Notes: generated by a model from the sequence alone, not told the origin. A DNA stretch of 53,809 nt from Sporosarcina sp. E16_8 (GCF_017347095.1 NZ_JADPRZ010000021.1:1-53809), one strand, 5' to 3'. Shown: positions 14,817 through 22,984, counted from the first letter of the stretch. Program-made: numbers and translations.

Positions 14817-15716
14817 TCACAATAAGGAAAGTATATCATTCATACCTAATACCTGGCATGATTCCCGCAGTTTCAATGGATTCATATATTGAACCGGAAT
14901 TGAAATGGGAATGTCTCGATGAAGAGTTGTAAGAGTTTTGAAGAATACCGCCTTATCTCTTCCTTCCTCCACTTTCACCTTATACCGCTTCAATGTTTTT
15001 GGAAAATCCTTGGCTACTATTAATTCATCAACCGTTCCAAAAGTCTGAAGTAAAGAAAGTGCTCCCTTATCTCCTATCCCTGGTATTCCCGGAATATTAT
15101 CTGATGAATCTCCGGCAATTGCCTTGACATCGACGATTTGCCGTGGTTTAAGTCCTGGATATTCATCACCAAAATTATCAGGCGTCATTACAACGTCTAC
15201 TTTTGCTTTCCTAACAATAACTGAAACGCGTTCCGTGAGTAATTGATATGTATCACGGTCGTTAGAGAGAATATATACCTTCCCCTCTACTTGTTCAGCA
15301 AAAGATGCAATCAAGTCGTCAGCTTCGAATTCAGAACTCTTAAATACGGGAACGTTCGCATGTTTCAAAATTTCCTCTAATAGCGGAAACTGTTCCTTTA
15401 GCTCCTCAGGTGATTCCGACCTTCCGTCTTTATAGGCTGGATATACCTTTTTTCTATAACTTTTCCCATCATCAAACATGACTACAGCCCTTGCTTGATA
15501 AATTTTTTCGTTGGTTAACATCATCCGGAGGAATCCAAATATACCATTTGTGTATCGTCCATCAGGTGCTTGCCTCATTCCTTTAGGGGAATGAGCTGTT
15601 GCGTAGTAACAACGGTTCAATAAGTTATTACCATCAATCACTAACCAAGTTTCTTGTGTTTTCTTAACTTTAAGATCTGATGTCACTCCAAATAACGATA
15701 GTTGTTCCAATTTCAA
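14817..15716 (-). CDS. 5'-3' exonuclease (FEN/Pol I N-terminal type) with clamp-binding motif
   Basis: Flap/5' exonuclease of the PIN-like FEN family, free-standing (299 aa) without polymerase. Metal ligands are visible in WLVIDGNNLLNR, AVVMFDDG, FEADDLIAS, LSNDRD and the helix-3-turn region AIAGDSSDNIPGIPGIG. The N-terminus MKLEQLSLF carries a perfect clamp-binding pentapeptide QLSLF (5-9). It would remove RNA primers or flaps during plasmid replication or repair while tethered to a sliding clamp. It lies 8 nt after the 90-aa Cys-rich gene; the ribosome site AAGGAG is the recurrent element overlapping that gene's stop. Confidence 0.93.
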   Translation of the reverse strand: MKLEQLSLFGVTSDLKVKKTQETWLVIDGNNLLNRCYYATAHSPKGMRQAPDGRYTNGIFGFLRMMLTNEKIYQARAVVMFDDGKSYRKKVYPAYKDGRSESPEELKEQFPLLEEILKHANVPVFKSSEFEADDLIASFAEQVEGKVYILSNDRDTYQLLTERVSVIVRKAKVDVVMTPDNFGDEYPGLKPRQIVDVKAIAGDSSDNIPGIPGIGDKGALSLLQTFGTVDELIVAKDFPKTLKRYKVKVEEGRDKAVFFKTLTTLHRDIPISIPVQYMNPLKLRESCQVLGMNDILSLL

Positions 15717-15724
15717 TCATCTCC

Positions 15725-15997
15725 TTAAAAAAGTGTGAGTTGCTCTTTTGCAACGCTTTGTTTAATTGACTCTTCCCTTTCTAGTGAAACAAGGGGCAAA
15801 TCAGACTCGTTGAGTAATACGATTGATTCTGGAGGAAGTCTACCTGGAAAGTTGTTACGACTCCAAGCATTACAACCGTTCATCGTTTCAGGATCCTTTT
15901 CTTGATAAACACAGTTTTTTTTCCCAAAGTCGCAAACCTTCCAATGGGAACAACAGCCAAAACTACGTGAAAATCCACTTTTTGTATACATACTCAT
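15725..15997 (-). CDS. Small Cys-rich protein ending in a clamp-binding motif, 90 aa
   Basis: The N-terminal 45 residues hold six Cys (C15, C16, C22, C29, C42 and one nearby) in a GCCSHWKVCDFGKKNC pattern that suggests a zinc or Fe-S site. The protein ends exactly at QLTLF (86-90), a canonical beta-clamp-binding peptide. It is the first gene of the exonuclease operon, under leader element copy 4; GGGGGTGA precedes the ATG. It could be a small adaptor or regulator at the clamp. Similar Cys-rich small proteins exist in phages and plasmids of Bacillales, but I cannot name the family. Confidence 0.75.
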   Translation of the reverse strand: MSMYTKSGFSRSFGCCSHWKVCDFGKKNCVYQEKDPETMNGCNAWSRNNFPGRLPPESIVLLNESDLPLVSLEREESIKQSVAKEQLTLF

Positions 15998-16018
15998 TCA
16001 ATCACCCCCTTTTGGCAT

Positions 16019-16087
16019 AAAAAAAGCCCAAACATAAGGTTTCGTTGAACACACAAAATCGCATGTCTAGAAACTCACATTTGAGCT
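16019..16087 (-). terminator. Leader terminator (attenuator) of the exonuclease operon
   Basis: A 14-bp stem including G-U pairs (AGCTCAAATGTGAG with CTTATGTTTGGGCT) is followed by seven T in the gene direction. Confidence 0.8.
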
Positions 16088-16119
16088 GAATCATTAAAAT
16101 AATGAAATACTGTGCAACT

Positions 16120-16173
16120 CTTCTCCCGCATGGGTGAAGTAATAGAAATAACAAATATAATAACATGATTATA
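16120..16173 (-). promoter_or_regulatory. Leader hairpin element copy 4 with promoter
   Basis: The hairpin at 16120-16139 reads CTTC-A-CCC-ATGC-GGG-A-GAAG. A perfect TATAAT lies at 16168-16173, about 22 nt before the hairpin from the predicted start. Confidence 0.8.
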
Positions 16174-16199
16174 GCATAGTGTTTGAACTATGGTATAGA

Positions 16200-16330
16200 A
16201 CGAATTGAATTATTTTAAACTGACAACCTGGTATTCTCTGTTTGTACTAATGATTTAATTGATTTATATGTTTTAAATTTATTTAAGTGTTTTAGAGAGT
16301 CGTTCAGCCTTAGAGCCATAAGGGTTTAAG
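16200..16330. other. AT-rich stretch next to the iterons (candidate unwinding region)
   Basis: This segment between the exonuclease promoter and the first iteron is strongly AT-rich (for example GATTTATATGTTTTAAATTT). By analogy with iteron plasmids it could be the DNA-unwinding element. I did not find a clear DnaA box. Confidence 0.4.
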
Positions 16331-16336
16331 GCACTG

Positions 16337-16484
16337 AACTATCACCTTTTGGGCGTGAACCATCACCTTTTGGGCGTGAACTATCACTAATTAGGCGTGA
16401 ACCATCACCTTTTAGGCGTGAACTATCACTTATTTATTGTTGAACTATCACCTTTTAGGCGTGTACTATCACTAATTAGGCGTG
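16337..16484. repeat. oriV: Tandem iterons of the replication origin (7 x 21-22 bp)
   Basis: Seven head-to-tail units of the type AACTATCACYWWTTRGGCGTG, each 21 bp (one 22 bp and degenerate after TATCAC). The conserved parts are TATCAC and GGCGTG, two turns apart, as expected for an initiator contacting one face of the helix. They precede the Rep_3 gene and are the likely initiator-binding sites. Confidence 0.9.
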
Positions 16485-16524
16485 ACTACAGAAATACAGT
16501 GTTTAAAGTACATTTCACACATAT

Positions 16525-16550
16525 ACTATCACCTTTGTCGAGTGATAGTA
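16525..16550. promoter_or_regulatory. Inverted half-iteron palindrome
   Basis: The arms ACTATCAC and GTGATAGT flank 9 nt. Inverted iteron halves typically bind initiator dimers and can act as handcuffing or operator sites. Confidence 0.55.
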
Positions 16551-16563
16551 TTGGAACTTTATA

Positions 16564-16960
16564 TCTAACTATCACTAATTGGGCGTAACTTTAATTTATC
16601 GGTATGAAATCGTAAAAATGGTTCGGTAATAGTAACCATAAAATAATATTAATATAGGTTTCATTCTTCATATAAGGCTAACTATCACTAATTAGGCGTA
16701 ACTTTTGATTATCGGCATTATATCTGGAAACTTAATTTCTAATGATGTTTTATTTCAATATAACCCATGTTATACGGCTAACTATCACTAATTAGGCGTA
16801 ACTTTTGATTATCGGCATTATATCTGGAAGTTTAATTTTTAATGATGTTTATTTCGATATAACCTATGTTTTACGGCTAACTATCACTAATTAGGCGTGA
16901 AATTTGATTTGAATTCACTAATTTTTGGTGTTTTGTTGATGAACTATCACTAAATAGGAG
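16564..16960. repeat. Dispersed iterons within ~100-bp direct repeats
   Basis: Single iterons occur at about 16567, 16680, 16780, 16879 and 16942. The units starting at about 16677 and 16777 are near-identical over 100 bp (they share TTTTGATTATCGGCATTATA), and a more diverged unit starts near 16564. This regular ~100-bp spacing gives a second, widely phased set of initiator sites. Confidence 0.8.
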
Positions 16961-16978
16961 TCATGTATTATTTGCTTT

Positions 16979-17009
16979 ACTATCACTAGGTGGGTACGAT
17001 AGTGATAGT
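16979..17009 (+). promoter_or_regulatory. Operator-like inverted repeat directly before the initiator gene
   Basis: ACTATCACT and AGTGATAGT are perfect 9-bp arms around 13 nt, ending 12 nt before the GTG start and touching the ribosome site. The arm is the iteron half-site, so the initiator probably represses its own gene here. Confidence 0.7.
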
Positions 17010-17020
17010 AAAGGGAGTGA

Positions 17021-18313
17021 GTGATTACCGTGTCAATTATAGAACCAAGTTTGCTAGATATTCCTACTCAACAAGGCGTCTTAGAACGTATTGAACTACC
17101 AGAGTTCGACTTGGTGGAAGTCAATAAGTTGAACGACGAACACTGGGTAACTAAACATAACCAGTTGATCCAAAGTACATATAAGCTGTCCTTGCAGCAA
17201 CAGCGGATTCTTTTAATTATCGCTTCCCGAATACAACCTAAAGATGAAAATTTTAAATTGTATCAGTTTAACACTAAGGACATTATTGAAATACTGGGCC
17301 TTTCAAGTTCAGCAGGAAGCTATTATACACAAATAAAAAGTATCGTAAATGACCTGCAAACGAAAACACTAACCATCAAAACAGAAGACCGGGAAACAAA
17401 CTTCACATGGGTTATTACTTCAGATTACTTCCCAAAGCAGGGATTTTTCCAAGTTGAGCTTCATCCGAAGTTGAAGCCCTACTTCTTAGAACTAAAAGAT
17501 AAGTTCACACAATACCGGTTGGAAAACGTGCTAAGGTTAAACTCATCTTATTCCATACGAATGTACGAACTATTAAAACAATACGAAAGTATACGGACTA
17601 GAAGGTTTGGTGTAGAAGAGCTAAAAGAGCTGCTTGCAATTGAACCCGGAAAATATAAGCAATATGGACATTTTAAAAGTAAGATTTTGCTTCATTCACA
17701 GGAACAAATTGAAAAGCACACTGATTTGCGGTTTGAATTTAAGGAGATTAAATCAGGTAGAAAAATAACCAAAATAGAATTCTTCATAAAAACAAAAAAC
17801 GTCGGGACTACTGTGATCGGCATTAAGAAGGATGCAATCAACGATAGTTTACTTGAGATAGGGATGAGTCTAGTCCAAATCAAAAAGATTAGAGACAAAT
17901 GGGATGACGAGCAAATTCTTCGTAACCTCGCATATACAAAAGTTCAACTAAAAAAGAAGCGAATTGATAAACCTGTTGGCTATTTCATTCGTGCATTGAC
18001 TGAAGACTATGGAGGGAATGAAGATAGTGAACACAATTCAGGGGGTAGTAAGCAAGTTGAGCTATTAAATAGGACAGGCGTTGACCATAGGGATAAAAAG
18101 TATGGAAGAAAGGTTATTGATTTTGAAGTAATGCTTATTAGCACCAGAGATATACAGCGCGAATTAGGCCTAGATGAAGAGACTATTCAGGAGAAGCTGA
18201 AAGAGGAAGTAATTGCTTTTGTTATTTATCAATTTGAGCACTATAAAATATTGATTGAACCTGAAATGTTTACAGATACCCTATTAGCGTCTTATTGCGT
18301 AGGAAAAGTTTAG
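17021..18313 (+). CDS. rep: Replication initiator, Rep_3 (RepB/RepE) family
   Basis: Two winged-helix domains of the Rep_3 family. Domain 1 starts at NQLIQSTYKLSLQQQRILLI, the typical initiator opening, and includes LYQFNTKDIIEILGLS; domain 2 includes RLNSSYSIRMYELLKQYESI and RFGVEELKELLAI. The C-terminal 130 residues extend beyond the usual family length and contain another helical segment ending near 430. It should bind the iterons at 16337-16960 and load the replisome. GTG starts are possible at 17021 (AAGGGAG at 3 nt) and 17030 (12 nt). Plus strand, opposite to the replication operons. Confidence 0.93.
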   Translation: MITVSIIEPSLLDIPTQQGVLERIELPEFDLVEVNKLNDEHWVTKHNQLIQSTYKLSLQQQRILLIIASRIQPKDENFKLYQFNTKDIIEILGLSSSAGSYYTQIKSIVNDLQTKTLTIKTEDRETNFTWVITSDYFPKQGFFQVELHPKLKPYFLELKDKFTQYRLENVLRLNSSYSIRMYELLKQYESIRTRRFGVEELKELLAIEPGKYKQYGHFKSKILLHSQEQIEKHTDLRFEFKEIKSGRKITKIEFFIKTKNVGTTVIGIKKDAINDSLLEIGMSLVQIKKIRDKWDDEQILRNLAYTKVQLKKKRIDKPVGYFIRALTEDYGGNEDSEHNSGGSKQVELLNRTGVDHRDKKYGRKVIDFEVMLISTRDIQRELGLDEETIQEKLKEEVIAFVIYQFEHYKILIEPEMFTDTLLASYCVGKV

Positions 18314-18339
18314 TTAATCCTTTAAAACCCATCATAAGG

Positions 18340-18420
18340 TTGTCGATTATTATTGAATATGATATGATTTCATCAATATATCCCACATTACCATTTTTTA
18401 CTTCACCCACGCGGGAGAAG
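18340..18420 (+). promoter_or_regulatory. Leader hairpin element copy 5 with promoter (plus strand)
   Basis: TTGTCG (18340-18345), a 17-nt spacer and TATGAT (18363-18368) make a good promoter. The hairpin CTTC-A-CCC-ACGC-GGG-A-GAAG lies at 18401-18420, about 26 nt after the predicted start. It is the only plus-strand copy and is inverted with its gene, showing that orientation follows transcription. Confidence 0.85.
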
Positions 18421-18440
18421 AGATTGATTTTTTTATAACA

Positions 18441-18497
18441 AGCATTCTATTGGATGAATGAGCGAAAGCCATTATTTCCTACGGAATGCTTTTTTTG
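18441..18497 (+). terminator. Leader terminator (attenuator) of the 317-aa membrane protein
   Basis: AGCATTC pairs with GAATGCT and is followed by TTTTTTT; an inner AATGAGC-GAAA-GCCATT hairpin fills the loop. Confidence 0.8.
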
Positions 18498-18530
18498 TTT
18501 TTACATTTAACCAAAAAGGAGGAATTTCCA

Positions 18531-19484
18531 ATGTGGAAAAAAGCCGTATTTATCATTATACTTTACCCGATTTTATGGGTCATTGATCTATTTATGAAAT
18601 CTCAATTGTTGATTAGTTACCATGACTTTCTGATGAAATGGTGGCCTTATGGAGTAGTTATCGTTATGACATACTTCGCTATCCGGAAATTAGGAGATTT
18701 TAAGTATGAGGAAATGGAGAAATTACGAGAGTCACAGTTTTTCTCTGAGTTACGACGGTATCGTAATACACCGTTTATCTCACCCGTCATGCTGATGTAT
18801 TTAATTAATCCACCACGCGCCTATCGTCCATATGACAGTGACTACGTGAATAATACGTTTTATCGAACCGTGGTTAACGCCTTCCGTGATCGAGTGTACA
18901 TTATGTCGGATTATCGCCGCCCTCAACCTGAGCGTCGAGAACCCTATTTAAAGGTGGTTGGTTGGAAAACGTGCGGGGTATTATTCATTTATTTTAGTGC
19001 CCCCTTTAGCTGGCTTACTTATTGGGTCTTTGCAGATCCATCTATGCTAATAAAAGGTTGGCCACTCTTTACAATTCCGTTTGTAATATATGGCTTGATA
19101 AAATGCTCATTTATGATCCAGGCAATTATGGATCACCATCCAAAACAATTGGAACGGTTAATAAAGAGTGAGTCAGCTTATCAAGAACCTCAGACATGGC
19201 GTGAAGCTTTCCCAGACAAGTCTTTGGGTATTACGATTCTTCGTGCATATGAAATGGAAAAGGAATCTCGCATGCGGTATCATGCAATGTTAAAGCGAAT
19301 ACCGGTTCCAGAGACTACTATAGAATTTCATCATGCAAGCTTTCCACCTTATCCGCTGCCTTCACAACATTTGCCGCCCTGGACAAATGAAATGGAAGAA
19401 CAATTTATAAATAAAGCGACGGAGTGGAGTGAACCAGGGAGTACAAAATCAAATGTAGTACCTCTTCGGAGAAAGATGAAATAA
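18531..19484 (+). CDS. Multi-pass membrane protein, 317 aa
   Basis: An ATG at 18486 is inside the leader terminator, so I use 18531, which has AAGGAGG at 8 nt. Hydrophobic segments lie at about residues 4-18, 32-46, 133-153 and 163-185, giving probably four passes; the remaining ~130 residues are cytoplasmic and Pro-rich near the end. There is no enzymatic motif. The size and layout (short membrane hairpins, large soluble tail) resemble accessory membrane components of DNA-transfer systems, but I do not recognise a family. It is alone in its unit and shares the plasmid-wide leader element. Confidence 0.8.
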   Translation: MWKKAVFIIILYPILWVIDLFMKSQLLISYHDFLMKWWPYGVVIVMTYFAIRKLGDFKYEEMEKLRESQFFSELRRYRNTPFISPVMLMYLINPPRAYRPYDSDYVNNTFYRTVVNAFRDRVYIMSDYRRPQPERREPYLKVVGWKTCGVLFIYFSAPFSWLTYWVFADPSMLIKGWPLFTIPFVIYGLIKCSFMIQAIMDHHPKQLERLIKSESAYQEPQTWREAFPDKSLGITILRAYEMEKESRMRYHAMLKRIPVPETTIEFHHASFPPYPLPSQHLPPWTNEMEEQFINKATEWSEPGSTKSNVVPLRRKMK

Positions 19485-19634
19485 ATGACAGGCAACTGGG
19501 GTTTCTTCTTATTCAACGCTCAATCGAATAAGGAACGAGCATAAGTTTTTCAATCCAAATATGAAGGAAGAATGTGCACTGAATTTTGTATTTAATGGGA
19601 GACATCTACGAAACATTAGGGGAGGATGAAGACG

Positions 19635-19880
19635 ATGGAACAAGAATCTATGACGAATTCATACTCTGAAAAGATTATCATTCAACGGACTGAAGGCTCC
19701 GCTGAACCACATGAGATATCTCGAGAACTCAATCCTTTCGAGAATGCCTTCTATCCAAATGTAGGTACTCTGTTCGCTGTAAACAACGAAGTTTTAGAAG
19801 TTCTAAGCTACGATGAGGAAACTGGTATTGTAACAGTTCACAATCCTCATAGTTCTATCCCTAGATTCACATTAAAATAA
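19635..19880 (+). CDS. Hypothetical protein, 81 aa
   Basis: Start ATG 19635 has GGGGAGG at 9 nt; the ATG at 19626 directly touches the SD and is unlikely. The second half (GTLFAVNNEVLEVLSYDEETGIVTVHNPH) looks like a small beta-barrel. No family recognised. It is followed by a good terminator at 19928-19955. Confidence 0.65.
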   Translation: MEQESMTNSYSEKIIIQRTEGSAEPHEISRELNPFENAFYPNVGTLFAVNNEVLEVLSYDEETGIVTVHNPHSSIPRFTLK

Positions 19881-19927
19881 GCTATATGCATCATATAAGA
19901 ACCTCTGTAATAATACTTTTTCAAAAT

Positions 19928-19955
19928 AAAAAGCATCGGTACTCCGATGCTTTTC
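19928..19955 (+). terminator. Terminator after the 81-aa gene
   Basis: AAAAGCATCGG and CCGATGCTTTT form a perfect stem with T-rich ends on both sides; it could act in both directions. Confidence 0.85.
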
Positions 19956-20039
19956 TTGTTGTTGATAGCTATCATATGGGAGGTTGCCTGTCCTTTATTG
20001 TTTGACATGGTATGCAGGATTTGATAGATTTAGTACATA

Positions 20040-20086
20040 GGTTTCGGGCTCTCCGGTCCGAAATGTAGAGTGCGACCCGAAAGGCT
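20040..20086. repeat. Structured intergenic hairpin
   Basis: TTTCGGG and CCCGAAA arms enclose a GC-rich loop with a further TCTCCGGTCCGA fold. It is GC-richer than its surroundings. No gene is visible in 19956-20221. Confidence 0.35.
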
Positions 20087-20091
20087 CGCCG

Positions 20092-20109
20092 CTCTCCTTA
20101 AAAAAGTTT
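20092..20109 (-). repeat. Orphan copy of the recurrent ribosome-site element
   Basis: AACTTTTTTAAGGAGAG is present in the minus direction, but no ATG, GTG or TTG follows within range. It is either a relic of a lost gene or a site with a role other than translation start. Confidence 0.6.
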
Positions 20110-20111
20110 GA

Positions 20112-20150
20112 GAAATCCTCGTAGCTTCTCCGCTGCGAGGATTTCTTTTT
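20112..20150 (+). terminator. Hairpin with T-run between the 81-aa gene and the uvrX cassette
   Basis: GAAATCCTCG pairs with CGAGGATTTC, followed on the plus strand by TTTTT. On the minus strand the stem is followed after 5 nt by the TTTTTT of the orphan ribosome-site element, so it may terminate in both directions. Confidence 0.65.
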
Positions 20151-20221
20151 GCTTATTTTCAATCCACCAATTATTTTCATTTATAGTTCAGTTCCACTAA
20201 AAAAATAGTGTTATTTCTCCG

Positions 20222-20560
20222 TCAATCCATAGATTGAACTTTAATAACATCTACAACCGGTATTTTATCATCACCGAACGGCCCCTCGATCGATATTAAG
20301 CTTAGGCGGTGATCGAGTACTGATATCTTTCCGGTGTACGTTATTAGCTTCCCTTTTCGCCATGTCGATACCTTAGCCTCGGACTGTCGCTTGTATGCTA
20401 ATTCTAACTCCAACTGAATGGATTCTAATTCCCACTCATCAAACTGCGGTCGTTCTACTTTACCATCACTTTCCTTCCAATCTTTCACCGCTTGCACATG
20501 CTCCGTGAGCATCAAGCCTCTCCATTTTTTTGTTCCGCGATCACGAATGTTATCTAGCAT
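20222..20560 (-). CDS. yolD: YolD-like protein
   Basis: Matches the YolD family known beside UvrX-type polymerases in Bacillus and its prophages: N-terminal DRGTKKWRGLMLTEHVQAVKDW, a helical middle, and a C-terminal small beta-barrel with GKISVLDHRLSLISIEG. Its start sits 2 nt before the stop of the 88-aa gene, so it is the last gene of the SOS cassette. The family is thought to accompany error-prone polymerases; its exact role is not known. Confidence 0.85.
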   Translation of the reverse strand: MLDNIRDRGTKKWRGLMLTEHVQAVKDWKESDGKVERPQFDEWELESIQLELELAYKRQSEAKVSTWRKGKLITYTGKISVLDHRLSLISIEGPFGDDKIPVVDVIKVQSMD

Positions 20561-20561
20561 C

Positions 20562-20828
20562 TCATTTCACGCTCACAATATTATTCATATTGATTTTTAT
20601 GTTATCGTAACCAACTTGCAACGACAAAATCCCACGCTGGTCTTCGATTTCTATAACGACTCCCGTAAATGATTCATATCGCTTTTGGGCAAACATCGTG
20701 ATTTCAACTTCTACACCGAATTCCTTTGATTCACCAATTCTCTCCCCGTTTTCAAGATAATTAGTTTCAGTTAGTTTTGGCCCTACCACTGTAACCTTAG
20801 ATGCCTTTGGTTTTGGAATTACTGTCAT
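20562..20828 (-). CDS. Small beta-barrel protein of the uvrX cassette, 88 aa
   Basis: The ATG at 20828 has AAAGGAT at ~7 nt; an earlier ATG at 20837 is too close to that site. The C-terminal half (FTGVVIEIEDQRGILSLQ, then IKINMNNIVSV) resembles the small beta domain of YolD-like proteins without the DRG-W N-terminal part. It lies between uvrX and yolD. It may be a diverged, shortened YolD relative. Confidence 0.65.
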   Translation of the reverse strand: MTVIPKPKASKVTVVGPKLTETNYLENGERIGESKEFGVEVEITMFAQKRYESFTGVVIEIEDQRGILSLQVGYDNIKINMNNIVSVK

Positions 20829-20887
20829 CTTTATCATCCTTTCAGTTTTGGGATGGAGTTCGCTTTCCCCGATGCCATTTTGTCACA

Positions 20888-22150
20888 TTACTTGTGTCCA
20901 CCGACTAATTTCGACCGACCTATCGCCGTACCATCTTCCGTGAGCGAAACTGCCCGTAATATTGCTGTGCTTCCATATTTATCGCGGATATTATCCATTA
21001 CCATTCCTAATTTACGATTTCGAACCTTGTGCTCATCAAAAAAGCTTAGTTGCATAGAAGTTTCATCTTCTAAATTCGTAATTGATATAGAAATTTTTCT
21101 AACGGGGCGGCCGTCGTGAAACTTATCAAATATAGCCACGCACGTTCGGTAAATTTTTAGTGTGTCATTTGTAGCTTCTTCTATTGATAACGCCCGACTA
21201 AATCCACCGCCTAGAGCATGCTTACTATAACCAATTCCCAGGTGGACAGTCCTACCCTCTTTCCTCGCCTCTCTCGCTCGACGAGTAACATCCTCACACA
21301 TTTCTAATATGACTACGAGGACTGATTCACGGGTTACATAATCCCTGAATAGCGTCTGCCCTTTTCCGTAGCTCATAGCTTGATTCTCAAGCATAGGTGC
21401 TCCAATTTCGGATAAGTCGATCCCCCACGCGTGATGGTAATATTGATTTCCCATTACGCCAAATTTCTTTTCTAAACTTTTTAAATCAGCATGAGCAAGG
21501 TCCCTAACTGAAAAAATCCCTATATTGTTCAGGGATTTTTCTGTTTGATTGCCAATCCCCCACATTTCACTTAATGGAGAAACTGGCCATAATTTATTCG
21601 GGACATCTTCGAAGGTCCATTTTGCAAAACCAGTCTTTTTTGCTTCTAAATCGAGGGCTAATTTTGCCATTAACATATTTGGACCCATTCCAGCTGTCGA
21701 GGGTAAATTTAGCGTTTCTAAAATTTCCGCTTGGATATCCTTAACCGTTTTAACTGGATCTCCCCATAACTTTTCGGTTCCAGTTAGGTCAATAAACGAT
21801 TCATCGACTGAGTAGACATGTATAGCCTCTGCTGGAACGTATTTGTGTAGGATGTGAGTGATGGACATTGACATATCAATAAAGTAAGACATTTTCGGTT
21901 CAAACAATCGAATTTCGGGATGGCTAGGAATTTCAAAAAATCGATTACCAGTCTTGATCCTGAATTTATTCTTCATAACGGGACTGGCCGCAAGCACTAC
22001 ACTGCCCCGTTTATTGAAATTACCAACGACTGCAATTGGCACAGTTCGAATATCTAAATTATGCAGTGTAGCCATGCAGCTCGCATAAAAACTCATCATA
22101 TCGATACAGGCGATTTGTTTAATTGGCTGCCCCTTATATATCGGATGCAT
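20888..22150 (-). CDS. uvrX: Y-family DNA polymerase, UvrX/YqjW type
   Basis: Translesion polymerase of 420 aa. Palm residues are intact: D17 in CIDMMSFYASC and D116/E117 in VYSVDESFID. Finger, thumb (MWGIGNQTEKSLNNIGI) and little-finger domains follow. QLSFF (367-371) is the clamp-binding peptide expected in this family, so it should act on a sliding clamp at damaged templates. It lies directly after a LexA-like DNA-binding protein (1 nt) and belongs to an operon with an SOS-box-like promoter. Plasmid and prophage copies are common in Bacillales. Confidence 0.95.
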   Translation of the reverse strand: MHPIYKGQPIKQIACIDMMSFYASCMATLHNLDIRTVPIAVVGNFNKRGSVVLAASPVMKNKFRIKTGNRFFEIPSHPEIRLFEPKMSYFIDMSMSITHILHKYVPAEAIHVYSVDESFIDLTGTEKLWGDPVKTVKDIQAEILETLNLPSTAGMGPNMLMAKLALDLEAKKTGFAKWTFEDVPNKLWPVSPLSEMWGIGNQTEKSLNNIGIFSVRDLAHADLKSLEKKFGVMGNQYYHHAWGIDLSEIGAPMLENQAMSYGKGQTLFRDYVTRESVLVVILEMCEDVTRRAREARKEGRTVHLGIGYSKHALGGGFSRALSIEEATNDTLKIYRTCVAIFDKFHDGRPVRKISISITNLEDETSMQLSFFDEHKVRNRKLGMVMDNIRDKYGSTAILRAVSLTEDGTAIGRSKLVGGHK

Positions 22151-22354
22151 TTAAATCACTACTGTCAATGTTCTAGGGGATGAGGCTACGAAATTGACAT
22201 ACCCTTTTTCTTTCAATCTGTCCAGATGACCATGAACTGTTGATGATGATTTGAGACCGACTGCTGTAGCAATCTCTCGAATCGTTGGGGGATATTGGTT
22301 TTCCTCTGTATAGCTTTTAATGTATTCTAAGATATTTTTTTGACGTTCGCTCAT
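22151..22354 (-). CDS. LexA-like DNA-binding domain protein without protease domain, 67 aa
   Basis: The whole protein corresponds to the winged-helix N-terminal domain of LexA (QKNILEYIKSYTEENQYPPT, then IREIATAVGLKSSSTVHGHL). The C-terminal serine-lysine peptidase is missing, so it cannot self-cleave on DNA damage. It precedes uvrX. It may repress or fine-tune the SOS-type promoter at 22985-23013, or compete with host LexA for it. It ends in TLTVVI, shortly after the domain boundary, so the truncation looks natural rather than decayed. Confidence 0.88.
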   Translation of the reverse strand: MSERQKNILEYIKSYTEENQYPPTIREIATAVGLKSSSTVHGHLDRLKEKGYVNFVASSPRTLTVVI

Positions 22355-22368
22355 TAAATATCAGCTCC

Positions 22369-22737
22369 TTAGTTATATTGATTTCCGGACTTCGTAAAAT
22401 AGATACTTATCAATTCCTCGGTTCTGTTCCGTAGCCGTATATTCATGTAGCGTCTTATGTCCTCATAGCCACCATGGATAAACACGTACTCAGTGAATGT
22501 ATCATCTTTGCCCTTTTTAATTAACTTCATGTTTTGGCTTCGTGCATAATTATTTGTCTCTTTCAATTCGGCTCGAACAATCTTCAAGGTGCTTTCGACG
22601 ATCTTGATATAAGGTCCTTTCAATTTGAATGAACTCGTTTCAATCACTTCCCGGTCCCTCTCTAAGATATTTATAATCATCGGTAAGTAAATCATCTTTT
22701 CGAAGTACGGTAATGCTTCATCTGGGATTAACGCCAT
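22369..22737 (-). CDS. Conserved protein of uvrX cassettes, 122 aa
   Basis: Basic, helical protein starting MALIPDEALPYFEKMIYLPM, with a conserved-looking KGPYIKIVESTLKIVRAELKE helix and an RNRTEELISIYF end. I recall similar small proteins next to uvrX in Bacillus prophages and integrative elements but cannot name a function. It lies between the WYL-like and LexA-like genes, in the same operon. Confidence 0.75.
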   Translation of the reverse strand: MALIPDEALPYFEKMIYLPMIINILERDREVIETSSFKLKGPYIKIVESTLKIVRAELKETNNYARSQNMKLIKKGKDDTFTEYVFIHGGYEDIRRYMNIRLRNRTEELISIYFTKSGNQYN

Positions 22738-22740
22738 GAC

Positions 22741-22962
22741 TTAGTTCACCATTCTTTCTTTCGTTTTGACGGGAACAAGCGCAAGCAAGTTATCAATTGT
22801 AAAAGTACGTTTGGATTTACGTAGAAAACAGTATGCACGAAACGATACTTCACCGACCTGCAGTACATTGATTCTTCGTTGGCTGATTGTTCCGTCTGCA
22901 GCCATGTACATCATATCTAGGAACTCGTTATATTCCAGTGACTTCATTAATTGATTACGCAC
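22741..22962 (-). CDS. Small WYL-like protein, first gene of the uvrX cassette, 73 aa
   Basis: AAGGAGG lies 8 nt before the GTG at 22962, so I use this start; the longer frame to 23085 runs through the promoter. The core YMAADGTISQRRINVLQVG followed by FRAYCFLRKSKRTFTIDNL has the I-Y-x-x-x-G-x-x-S-x-R and AYC-x-R-x-x-R-x-F pattern of a WYL domain without its usual HTH. WYL domains sense ligands or nucleic acids in stress regulators. First gene after the SOS-type promoter. Confidence 0.75.
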   Translation of the reverse strand: MRNQLMKSLEYNEFLDMMYMAADGTISQRRINVLQVGEVSFRAYCFLRKSKRTFTIDNLLALVPVKTKERMVN

Positions 22963-22984
22963 ACTTGTTCCCTCCTTTTGTTCC

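Noticed and set aside
16337..16960. CRISPR-like repeat array
   Set aside because: Repeats are contiguous or in 100-bp duplicated units without unique spacers; they match iterons before a Rep_3 gene. No cas genes in the window.
19995..20180. 61-aa minus-strand open frame
   Set aside because: Starts in a terminator, crosses the orphan ribosome element, no ribosome site of its own.
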